DNA of 64,000 bases, from positions 4,135,612-4,199,611 of the forward strand of contig PTFA01000005.1 in NCBI GenBank assembly GCA_003342895.1, read 5' to 3'. Positions within the stretch are counted from its first letter, which is position 1; every line of letters starts with the position of its first letter. The notes under the pieces are model-generated. The model searched no databases. It had not been told where the DNA came from and saw only the letters and a program-made list of their open reading frames with translations. The position numbers and the translations under genes were made by a program. Below are positions 26,001-36,440 of this stretch, in pieces. The stretch comes from Casuarius casuarius. Its lineage: Eukaryota > Chordata > Aves > Casuariiformes > Casuariidae.

Positions 26001-29000
26001 AGCAAGAATTCTTAAATCCTTTAGAGAAAGATAAGTGCTTCTCCTCAATAGAAAATGATATTCACTTTTATTTATTTTTCCTTTTCCTAAAAAAAAAAAA
26101 GGAGGAAAAAAATCAATAATTATCAAAAAATTCTAGAGGAATAGATGGGCTGGACAGAAATTATATTTAGTGCACCAGTAGCCTCCAAACAGCTCCATGT
26201 AATATTCCTGCTCCCAAAGTGTTGTCAAGTTGTTTTTTCTGAAATGAAAATCATTGAAATTGACAGAAGAACCAGCAGCACAAAATAATAACCAACAGCT
26301 AAGCTACTGAGTTCTGAATAAGAACTTCTAATTCTCCATAAACTCTTCTCAAATTCTTCTTAATATGGCCGAAGACATTCACAAATTGGAAAAACTTCAG
26401 CCAATGGAACATGGCTTATGGGCTTAGTTTGTGAAAGAGTCAGCACAGCTTTACAAAGCTCCTCAAGGTTCTCTCAAGAGATCCTGAAGTGACCAAAGAC
26501 AGTGGCTTCTCAGGTGCTCTTGTCTTAATAAGTAAATCCAATATTAGTTCATCATCCCTCTAAGAGTGTTTGTGAATCCTCTAGAAACCATATTGCTCAA
26601 AAAGCTCAGGATTTTTGAAGCAAAATGGATTTGTAATGGAAGCATATATAAGAAAAGCTTCAACAATTTGAATGAGAAAAAAAATAATTTCTCAGACATG
26701 GAGAGAATAAATAGCAAATTCTACACACCAGCGGGCACAGGATATGTGGAATTTTGGATGGCTCTAAATGTCCTTGCAGAGACTATTTCAGTTTAACAGC
26801 TGTGTAGCTCCATTGTCAAGAGAGCTATTGTGCTTCTATTGTTATAAAATTTAATTTTTCAATCCAGATTAGGTATCATACAGTAATGAGCCCTTTTACA
26901 CAGATGGGGTCATTATATTATATAAACGGTAGTAGTAATTTCTGCCTGTGAGGCACTTCTACATCATGCAAGATATTGCATTGTCACAGGATTAAGCATG
27001 CTTTCTGTTCCAAATCACTGGCCAATGTAATTTATGACACGAAGGCTCCTTTAGCTATATTCAACATCTTCAAACCACATTAGCTTTTTAGAAGATGTTG
27101 GCATGTTTTCTTCTGTACAGCGTTCCTCCCTCCTAGTTTTACTGATTTTGCTTGTCATTTAATTCCCATCAATAATTTCAATATAAATAAAAGGAGAAGA
27201 AAAAACAACTGGTGTGAAGCAAAAAAATTTAAAAAGTAATTCTAATGATTTCTACAGAATAGAGTACTTGTGGCTGTGCTTCTTTTTTTGTGGAAATCTT
27301 CAGCATCATCTGGCATCAGATACCATCCTGAACTACCACCTACTGTCTCGGGGTTCTGTGCTTTGTTTTAAAACATTAATTGTGGTAAACATAATTTTTC
27401 ATGCAAGGCCTCAATCCTGCTGAGAGTTGTTTTGACAATGAGCTATCCAGAATTCCCTGTAGAGCAGGAAGCTAACCCCTAAACCAACAAAAGGGACATG
27501 AAGGTGTGTGTACAGTTGTCATGTGTATTCCTGCTGTTTCAATGGAAAACTCATGTGCTCTAAAGGTACAGACTAAATTGAATCAGATGAGTAAGCTGGA
27601 GTCAAGCTGGTAGGCAATGTTAACCATGTATAAGCCAACAGAATACCTTCTTGTGTCTACAGATGGCTTGAAAAAACCATCTCAGGGTAGGATGAACCAC
27701 CCTGCTCACCTCAGTTAATGAGTATGACATTATTACCTATGTAATCTTCTTCCTGTATCCCTGCTCTGAGGCATTCAGCTCTCTGTGGTCCAAGGCTTAG
27801 CTCCAGTACAGCCCAGCTACATAACCTTGGCCTAAACATCTGAGCAAATTGTTTCATTATGCGAAAGAGCTGTGAGGAAGCGCATGAAGTCATGCAAGGT
27901 ATGAAAGGTAAAGCTGCAAACTGATAGTCAGCACCTTGAGGGTTCAAGGGGAAAAATATCAACATAGAAAGACATAAAATCCTAAAAGAAAAAACAGGGA
28001 ACCAGGACACAGTACTTTAATAACATGAAGGGTCAGCCTGTTCCAAAGACCAATGGGGACTGGCATGTTGCCACCTTTTTGATGACTGCTTGGCCAGCAG
28101 ACTCATAGGGTTTCTTACTGGGGGTGGTGAGCATATTAATGCTTAGACTACTAGCTGGGTAAGTGTAGCTATTCATTATGAGGATTAACAAATAAATCAT
28201 TTCTTTGTACTTTTAAGCTGTGTATGAAGCTTTGAGTATCTGGTAAAAGCTACCTGAACAAAATGACCCAGAGAGAGTTACAACAATTACATTGCAAAGA
28301 ATTTTGTAGTTTGCAGTTTATTTTCTCCAGCTCANGTGAATGGTGTTAGCTTGTAACTGGTTTGGGAGATCACTATCAACTTTTGTATTCTATACTAACC
28401 TCTGACTGGTTAGATGTAAGCAGAAAAAAACAGAGAAAGAATCAACCTTTTCAACTAAAAGACTTCACTATAGTCTTTTATTTTGTGCTGTTTCCTACAA
28501 TACTCTTCTCCTCACCATATTTGCAACTTCTCATATTTATGACATCATTTTCATTGTCGTTATCTGTACCTACAACTCTTAAACTTGATGTAGAGTTCAC
28601 AGATATGAAAAAAAGATTCTAACACAGAAGTGCATATGCTATGCAGAAATAGGGGAAATATAAATGAAATTATACCTACAAAGATCTCCTTCCCCAGCCT
28701 GGGGGGAGGGGAGTGATATGCTTATTATTTGGTCTTGCTGGCTATTTCTGAATAGTCTAAGAAATTCAAAAGAAAATAGTTTTTTGAAGCATAATTTCTA
28801 TCTGTATATCCTTAAAGAAATGGTGAGAGAAATAAAGCCCAGTCTTATTTAACCAGCAGAAAGCCTTTAGAAAGACAGCAGCTAAGCTCTGAGGAACTTA
28901 TTTAACATTCAGACTGTTTTCTTTATAAAAGCTTTTTATTGATTGATTTGCTCAGAAAAGAGAAATATGGCATAGGGAGGAGAAGGTGGGAGACAGAGGG

Positions 29001-29532
29001 AAGAAGTCATATTGTTTGGAGGAACCTTTAAAACTTCTGAAGCTGAGTTGTGGAAGCAAACAAAAAATGCTGCTTCAGGTGTAAGATATAAAGCATACCA
29101 TGTGTCATTTAGTTTAATGCAGTAGAAAATATGACTGAGGGGTTAAAGCTGCATATTTTCTGCTTTGAGTGCAGGCAATACCAATGGAAATATTAAAACA
29201 CAATAATGCCCTTATTGGAAAGTCAGATGAGAGAAAAGCTGTCCGCTGCTATTTTGTTCTCAGATCGTTATGCAGTCTGACATTCCAGCCAGACTAGCAG
29301 GAAGCAGCTGCACAACACTGGGAGATATGCTAACAACAATTGCTGCCCTGTAGAACTGAGCCGTCAGGACAAGCTTCTTAATATTTCTGGCATGAAACGG
29401 AGACCTTTCTTAAGATTCCTCTAGAGCCTAGACACAGAAGAAGCTGACACCGTGCCGGCTTCCTTTAAACAATTTTGAAGTACACTGTGCTCTCTTGTCT
29501 CTGGGCTTTCACACCGTAAACAATGCACTTAC

Positions 29533-29694
29533 GTCTTCAATTTTAACACCTCTGATACTCCAGGCCTGGTTATGATACATCCACCTCTGATAACAGGTCT
29601 CGCAGCTCCCCTCAGCACTACTTCTCTTTCGTTTTCTGTGTCCCTCCATGCCCAGGAGCCTTTCAGATGCTGTCTTCAAACTATCATGAAACCT
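29533..29694 (-). other. Candidate 162-nt exon on the minus strand
   Basis: On the minus strand an AG after CCACATTC (opposite 29695-29696) and the strong donor GAC|GTAAGTGC (opposite 29527-29532) enclose 162 nt, or 54 codons. The frame is open with phase 0 at both ends and continues upstream as part of a 110-codon frame (29841-29509). The encoded peptide is rich in charged residues (it includes GHRKRKRSSAEGS) and shows no domain I recognise. The acceptor tract is only moderate. It may be a coding exon, a lncRNA exon or chance; expression data would decide. Confidence 0.18.
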
Positions 29695-29841
29695 CTGAAT
29701 GTGGTTCAGCTGGGCAGTACAGCAAATGCATCTTGGTGAATTCCGCAATAAAAAGATACTGAGCAGTGTAACTCTACTGTGGTTATCCAACTTGCTAAAA
29801 AGGCATGTTACAGGGTGGATTCTTGGCTTTGATATGGTCAC

Positions 29842-32390
29842 TGTGACTCACGCAATGAATAAAATCTAATTCCAGCGACAGGCACACACTGTATAGGAAA
29901 ATCGCCTCACTGTTAAGAAGCCTATATCAGTATGGAGAGGGCATAGCAACCCTCTTTTTAACATAACTTTCCTGCCAGTGACTACAGTGTGACTAGAATT
30001 AAGGGAGTCTATGCTCAGCTGATGCCCAGAAGTATTTCCAGTGCATTAGGTCTGTTAATGGTTAGGGTGACCTAACCTCCCAGACAGCATCCCAGGAACA
30101 GAGCAGCTTTACAAAGTCCCCCTGACAGGTACAGTGTGCTTCTCAGCGATAACCAATAATCAGGTCCTACAGAGATTGCCCTGTTTGCATGACTCCTGCC
30201 CTGTAAATCTTACACACTTCAACATAACCATTTTTAAAGTAGGAGCCTTTTAGAAATTTTGGGGGAACTGTAATTTATTTCCATTCTGGATTTGCACCCT
30301 TTTATCCCTCTACAAATATAACTGTTGAAAGAAACTTTTCCCTTGCATGTCAAGAAAGAAAATTTAAACTGTTTGTTTCATGAACTTAAAGACATCAACA
30401 CAACAGCGTTCTCCTATCATTTGCAAATAACATATGATGATGTAATTATGAGATTTAAGGTAAACCTGGAATAAGATAAGTTTGTATTCCTTAGAAATGA
30501 TTCTAGAGATGTGAAGGAAAACCTGAATACAAGGTTGGAGTTATTTCACTGATACAATATTTTGCATTCATTCATAGTCAGATGACTATTTTGTAGGATT
30601 TTCTTTCTGCAGATGGTGTATATCCTGAGATTGTTTTAAGATGCTTTGTTGTCAGATTTTTAAACAGATATGTACAGAGAAAACACTTTTTGAAAACAAT
30701 ACATTGTACATTTAAAATCAATATTTTCCTTGATTGCATATCTACCCAGGAGAAAAGTTCTAGTTCATTTACAAGCTATTAGGTTCAAAACAGAAATGAC
30801 TGGATGAAATTCAGTGAGTCAGATGAAGTGGGAAGTCAGAATAGATAATGCTTATGGCTTAAAGTCTATTCAACTGTTTAGAAGAAATAAAAGTAATCTA
30901 GATAGATTTGTAACATGCAGTTGTTTATTTTGTTTTTTGAAGGGAAAGAGGGAAAGGTCAAGTCTAGAAACACACGCTTCCTTGGGAGCTCTGTTCAGTT
31001 TATCAAGTTAACAGTGCAGTTCTACATATTTTTGAAGCCCAAGAAGAGGAGCTGAAAATTTGGGCACTGATTCAGCAAGGTATTTAAGAATGAGCTCAGC
31101 CTTAAAATTGCTCTAATCAAAGACAACATTCCTGGTTCTACTGCCTGATTTTAGAAAGCAAATNTAGCACTAATGAAAAAATGCCAGAATGAAACCAGTG
31201 AAAGCTGTCATGCACAGAAGATAAGTCACAGGAAAGAGAAAGGCAAACTTCTTCAGGCGTTTTTTCCCCACCTCATCTCCCCTGCCCCCATATGTTTAAA
31301 GTTCATTTTCTTTCTGATGCAGTCCTCAAGATGCTCAGGAAAAATTTTAGTTAGTGCCAACAATAGTAATGCTTTATTGACACTGATACAAACTAATAAT
31401 GTAAAAGGCTGCTTGCAGCTCTAGCCAGTCTTGTCAAGTAGCCAGTCCCCTTAATAGTTCAGCATCTTTTTCCTTCTCCTTGTCAGAAATTCACTGCTTG
31501 AACCTGTTGCCCTCAGTTCCAACATTAGCAACACCTCAGCACAATGTCTGCTACCTTTTCTCTCACTTAGAACATGTCAAGATATTTGCCTGACTGACAG
31601 GTTTAATTATGAGTAGCTGGAGTGAGATAGGATCAAGGGCACAAAGGTGAAAAAGAGAAGTGAGATTTGGGGTCTGTTATTGGAGGCCTTCAGTATCCTT
31701 GTAAGCTTCCAAAGGTGTCAGGTTGTGAAACCAAGGTTTTCTTGGTTTCATTTCATTCAAATTTTTCAGAAGAGGTGTTCCATTTTCCTGACCAGCAAAT
31801 TGTTTTGATAAATAACACAGAGTTGCTTAACTGAGAAATAAGCTTTCATTCCGGCACAATTCCTACGTCTTGGCTGTGAAATACTTCTCAGGAGTACCAA
31901 TTATCACTTTCTCTCTAACGCATCATTAAAAAGAAAATTCTTCTTTGTTTTATAGTATGGCAAAGAATTTTGTATTTCAGAGCACATCTTTTATAGTATT
32001 TTGCTGTGGTGAACATGAAGTGTCCAACTACTAGCAAGTTCTTTCCAGATCTGCATTAAGATCTCCTTCACATTGTCATGCAGCAGCAGGAGAGGACTGA
32101 GATTCCCCCATGACTTGCATGGGAAACACAGGAAGGCTGTCATGAATTACAGTCCCAAACTAGAGATGGGGCAAAAATACTGCAGAAGTTCCATAGTCTC
32201 CTCAGAAATCAGTTCCCACAAGGAGAGTATAGAAAGATTCAGGGAAGGAGGGAAAAGAATGAGAGTCAGGCCCAGCTCTTCAAACTCAACTGGAAAACAG
32301 AGTGAAAAACATAGGGAAAAAGCAAAGATAGACTCTTCTTTGATACAGTTTTCTTGTTTTCTTCTTTTATTCAGTGGCATTGTGATAGTT
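29842..32390. other. Gene-free unique stretch
   Basis: Nothing recognisable as a gene or dated repeat. The first half of a 164-codon plus-strand frame starts at 32073, but that frame runs into sequence antisense to the old LINE and is not considered coding. Confidence 0.5.
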
Positions 32391-32399
32391 TCTACTTTT

Positions 32400-33450
32400 T
32401 CTAATAATTCCAAGCTTTCTGTCTGGTCACACCAAATTTTATTTTTCCGAGCTTATAGCTGTTTGTGTATTTATATATTTGTTTTTCTACATCCACGTAT
32501 ATTACTTTGCATTTGTCAACATTGGATTTCATTTCCCTTTTTATATCTCTGTAACACAGTGTCATAGATCATTCTGAGAAATTCTAAACAGCTTTAATTT
32601 TCATTATTATGGCTAATTTTGTGTCAACAGTAAATTTTATCATTTCACCAATTTCCCCTTCTTTCAGGTCATTTATAAATATGTAGAATAGCACAGGTTC
32701 CAGAAAAAGATTCTTGGGTGAAAATACCACCAGTAAACATTTACCATTGTGAAAAATGGATTTTCATTCTTGTTATTCTCATTTTACACCAGAAGAATTT
32801 GATGAGGAATCTTTACCAATAACTTCTTGAAAATCAAATAATGCAATATTTACCAGATCTCTTTTATCCCCTTGCTTTTTTTTTCCCCTTTTTTTAACCA
32901 TTCCAAAGTCTCTAATAGGCATGACTTCATCTGTGAAAGCCGTGCTGATTCTTCCCCAATATTTTATATTTACACATGGAAAACTCTATTCTGTTACAAT
33001 TTCTATCAGTTTTCATACTAGAGAAATCAGATGCACTGAGGTGTACTTATCTGTAACCCCTCTTAAAAATTAGCCTAGCGTTCTCTGTCTTCTGGTACAA
33101 AACCTGACTTAAAAAGTTAGATATGCCTTAATAATTAATTTTAGCAGTTATTAGTAATATTATAAGTTTGTTCTAAATATCTCTTCTGCTGATCTTTCAC
33201 TTTGTAAAAGTTTTTCAGCCTTGTCTCATGAATGTGGGAAACTAAACTTCTCAACAGTGAAGACCTGTCCATAACAACAAAATTTAGCTTTCTGTTACTT
33301 TTTTGTTTTTGTTTTTACACACCGATAATTTTCTATGCTGACTGACTCTCTGGTAGACTTTCTGCTGTTGGTGCATTTGGAAAAATCCCATTATGAGCTT
33401 TTTATGTCTTTTGTAATTTTCTTGTCAAGGAAGACGATTTATTGTGCAGA
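32400..33450 (-). mobile_element. Ancient CR1/L3-type LINE reverse-transcriptase relic
   Basis: Read on the minus strand, this roughly 1-kb block carries decayed motifs of a CR1-clade ORF2 reverse transcriptase in the correct order. A KDIK...GFF-like patch lies at about 33350-33430. A stretch corresponding to the KGKSCLTNL region lies near 32900-32960, and one corresponding to QGSVLGP near 32700-32725. FYIFINDL is readable at about 32665-32695. KFTVDTKLA at 32611-32640 stands where CR1 elements have the catalytic F/Y-ADD motif. NVDKCK is at about 32506-32525. Frameshifts and stops are frequent and the catalytic Asp pair is not intact, so the copy is dead and old. It is far more diverged than the CR1 copies at 45.5, 58.0 and 63.5 kb, which suggests an insertion predating modern birds. 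Both ends are approximate. The exact subfamily (L3 versus an old sauropsid CR1) cannot be set by eye. Confidence 0.72.
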
Positions 33451-35080
33451 CCTGCCTCATTGCCATTCTATGTTTCACATGCAAGTTTCTGTTCTTTTCT
33501 GTTTTCCTCATTTAGGCAATAAAGGGAACACAAATACTTACTTTTCCTTTGAAGCATCCATCAGTAGGAACTGTTGTCTGGCAGTACAGTGAAGGCAGTA
33601 CTCGCTTGGAAGAAATCTTCTTATAGAAAAGGTAGGGAGGCTTGAGAGACTGTGTTTCTTTGAGGCAAAAGTAGTTTCTCCAGGAGTCAGCTGTCACCTC
33701 TGAAAGAGTACAACTCCACACAATTCCCAGCACTGCAACACATTTGGAAATATAGTTTATTTTAAACAGTAGGTTTAACCTTTGAGTAGAGATATTAAAT
33801 ACTGCATGAAATATGAGCTGCTGAGTGACATTTGCCTAAAATGTCACCTTCTAAAACTCTTGCATTACAATTGAATCCTTAAAGAGAGCACAGAAAGCTC
33901 TCCATCAAACTGACACTCACGTTTCTTACTGGTGGTGGGAGTCACTGCCAAAAAATACCTCAGCTGGACACACTGGCATCAGAAAGAACAGACTTACCTA
34001 GGGGGAAAAGACAGATTCCTCATCACTCCTCAGACCTATCACAGTGGACAGACACTACATGGCTCCTATCCAATACAGTCATGATCTTTTCAATTTACTT
34101 CAGTTGCTGAATCTTGTCCTTTACGGTTTCACTGCTCTTACCTTTCTTAATCATATTCATCCACAAATACCAGGACCAGAGACCATAGCTAAGTGAGAAA
34201 CTAATCCTATCTTACACCTCCAGGGCTGGGTGAAATTACTCTTTTCTCAGCTTTCAATGTCATGTAATCCATATCCAATAAAATGCCAGAATACTGCTTC
34301 ATATTCTTGAAAACATTTTGCAGGCACTTTACTCAAGTTATAAAATATGTTCATACTTAGTTGTATGTGGAAAATTGTTATCCTAACTCAAGAAACTTTG
34401 GTAATTACAGAAGTATCTCCTGCAATGCATGAGGATAAAACCAAGACCTTTACAATGATTCCATGGTAAACGAACAAGCAAGAGAGCATGGTGACCAGAA
34501 TATAACATTTGCCAAAGATATAGGAGGCTTGCCTTCAGATTTGAAACTAGATCTTCCATGTTTCTAGTGAGTCCCTTTGTATTCTAGGAATTTTATTCTA
34601 CAGTAGATCTCTCTCCTTCATTTTAATCAAGCATTCCATCTTGATCCTCCCCAGAGGAAAAAAGTTTCTTAAAAAGACCCCAAATGACCCTGCAACACTC
34701 CTGACAAACTACTGGTTGCTGTCTCTGCCACAAAAATAGGAAACCTATCCTCAGGAATAAAGACTCTGGCTTGATCTCATGAAGTTCTACAGTAGCTTGT
34801 GTAAGTGATGCTACTCTTTGCTTCGGTAAGGTAGGCTTTTGTGCCTTACACCAGTTGAATGATATAGCTTTCACAGTCAAAGCAATAGGGACTGAAAATC
34901 CATTAGGAACAACAGGTTTTAAACTGCAATTATCCACAGTGCCATTTCTGCTTCGTCTTCTGCTACCACAACCTGTGTAATTAACCAAACCAATTCACCA
35001 TGATGAATCTCTCGAGTCTGCTGTACTGAGTACATTAAAGAGGCATTTTTGCATCTGACTCGCTTTGCTTTCGGAAGTAG
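33451..35080. other. Gene-free stretch between two retroelement relics
   Basis: No recognisable gene. A 121-codon minus-strand frame (34623-34988) shows no domain and no clear splice context. If the pol relic to the right once had gag or protease sequence upstream, it would lie here, but I could not recognise any. Confidence 0.45.
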
Positions 35081-35086
35081 CACAAA

Positions 35087-35950
35087 TTGATAGAAATCAA
35101 AGAACTTANTATTTTAGATCACTTGTTGAATATTGTTTTATTTGCACGGGGTCTTTCCCAATTTCAAAGCCAGAAAATAACCACATGCATTTTTCCCCAA
35201 AATTATACAGAACTCTTCAAACATGTGCTCTCAGAAATTCACAGATCATCTCACTCTTTCTTCAACACAATTTGCCAAACAGATGCATACAAACAGTCCG
35301 TGCAGCAAAGAACTGAATTTCCCTCTCCATATACTCATTATCTCAGGTTAATGCAAATCACAGCCTATGAGGTCATGGCCACATTTCATAGGCTGACGGA
35401 TCACCTCCTGAGACTTACACTCAATACAAAGCTGCCTACTTAGATGATATAAGCCATTTATGATGAAGACTGGAAATGCCACCTGCAGAGACTGATGGCT
35501 GTTCTGTAATCACTGCAAAACATAGACTTCACTGTTAACTTGACCAAATATTCTACCAGCCAATGAATATCCCATTATCTAGGATACATCAAGGAAAATG
35601 GCCAGGGATGGCTGTCATTTATAAAGCTGCTGCTTTGAAACTAACTTAGAAACTAACACAATAGTAAAGGAAGCCAAGACACTCCTTTCCAGTGATTGCG
35701 AGTTGTCATAAACAATTCATTCTGCATTTTGGCATACGGTTTCCCCTTTTGACAAGCCTCACATGGGAGGATGACCAAAAGAGAGAGGATTTCACAGGGG
35801 TTTGTATTAAAGCATCTGGACTTTCTAAGAGATACTCTACATAGTCTAGATTATAGAGGATGCATTTTCAAAGAGGCTTTTTCCTCCAACAGACATGTCA
35901 GAGCTGGGAATTTGTATAACCTAATGCAAAACTTTCAGAGAGTAACAAAT
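35087..35950 (+). pseudogene. Decayed Ty3/gypsy-type pol (reverse transcriptase and RNase H start)
   Basis: Plus-strand relic of an LTR-retrotransposon polymerase; motifs occur in the expected order but in shifting frames. Frame 2 (35087-35443) is open and reads HSFFNTICQTDAYKQ at 35252-35296, matching the FFSTLDL-x-GYWQ block with the first catalytic Asp replaced. RTEFPSP follows, fitting the KTAFxTP block, then ATFHRLTDHLL at about 35378-35410, fitting APATFQRLMD. A shift to frame 1 gives AAYLDDI at 35431-35451, the catalytic YxDD box with both Asp kept. Two stops follow. Frame 2 then resumes with EDWKCHLQRL at 35465 and YLGYIKENG at 35576. Frame 1 takes over again with HKQFILHFG (35707-35733), fitting the YYRRFIPHF connection motif, LLTSLT just after it, and a C-x2-A patch near 35800. 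A further shift gives DMSELGI from 35892, where RNase H has TDASDRGV. Stops and at least three frameshifts show it is non-functional. ERV pol normally has a different block before YxDD, so Ty3/gypsy fits better. No LTRs, integrase or gag were recognised. Confidence 0.72.
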
Positions 35951-36047
35951 GGTCTCTTCTCTGAAGAGCTGGTTTCTCCTTCCCCATCCCATTCATGGTG
36001 ACAAGCTAAATGATATCAGAAGAGAGAATGTTCAGGAGCAAAACGGG

Positions 36048-36440
36048 CTATATAGTCACTAAAATAGTACAATCCTGGTAACAAGTACATACATGAAAGA
36101 GATCACATGCCACTTTAGTGGCTACATACAGTTCAGAAATCAAATACCGAGACAGTGAAATAGAGCTTTCTCTAAGTCCATCTACTGCGTGAGTGCAATG
36201 CTGGATGGGAAAAAATACGAAGTGCAGATTTCCTTCAGGGGAAGTAATCTTTATACTATCTCCAAGAGGAAACCTCCACAGGAAATTTAGTGAAGCATGA
36301 AGAACTGAGACAGGGTTAATATGGCTAAAGAGCTCAGGGAGGAATTTTATGCTGACCCTGCCTAAGCTTAATTCTGGGACCTGACCTGACCAAGAAGTTA
36401 TAATTAGGATGAGAAGGAAAATGGCAAGATCACCAGCCAT
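36048..36440 (-). CDS. Hypothetical secreted-type open frame (130 codons), doubtful
   Basis: A minus-strand frame starts at 36440 with A at -3 and G at +4, a good initiation context. The first 20 residues look like a signal peptide: MAGD, then the hydrophobic run LAIFLLILII, then a small-residue stretch SWSGQ where cleavage would be plausible. The rest has several Cys near the C-terminus (an ACDLFHVCTCYQDC patch) and no domain I recognise. It lies about 100 bp beyond the pol relic on the opposite strand. Frames of this length occur by chance several times in this window, and there is no donor, promoter or partner exon I can defend. Confidence 0.1.
   Translation of the reverse strand: MAGDLAIFLLILIITSWSGQVPELSLGRVSIKFLPELFSHINPVSVLHASLNFLWRFPLGDSIKITSPEGNLHFVFFPIQHCTHAVDGLRESSISLSRYLISELYVATKVACDLFHVCTCYQDCTILVTI

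Larger units (their letters stand above)
15028..29500. other. Gene-free stretch with few landmarks
   Basis: AT-rich unique sequence. Landmarks noted inside are a pyrimidine-rich tract (16430-17060), a (TGG)n repeat (17208-17233), a candidate 30-nt exon (19630-19659), a 21-bp palindrome (23024-23044) and a minus-strand open frame after a strong acceptor-like tract (25833-26126). No recognised protein family, RNA gene or recent transposon was found. Confidence 0.5.

Noticed and set aside
27830..27930. Possible further MIR SINE (CATAACCTTGGCC...)
   Set aside because: Only a short core-like phrase matches; the order of later blocks does not follow the consensus.
32073..32567. Longest open frame in the window (164 codons, plus strand)
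   Set aside because: Its second half is antisense to the old CR1/L3-type LINE. Its first half shows no domain, and composition (Ser, Leu, Phe) fits a chance frame.
34623..34988. 121-codon minus-strand frame near the pol relic
   Set aside because: No motif of gag, protease, env or any host family could be recognised, and no supporting splice signals were seen.
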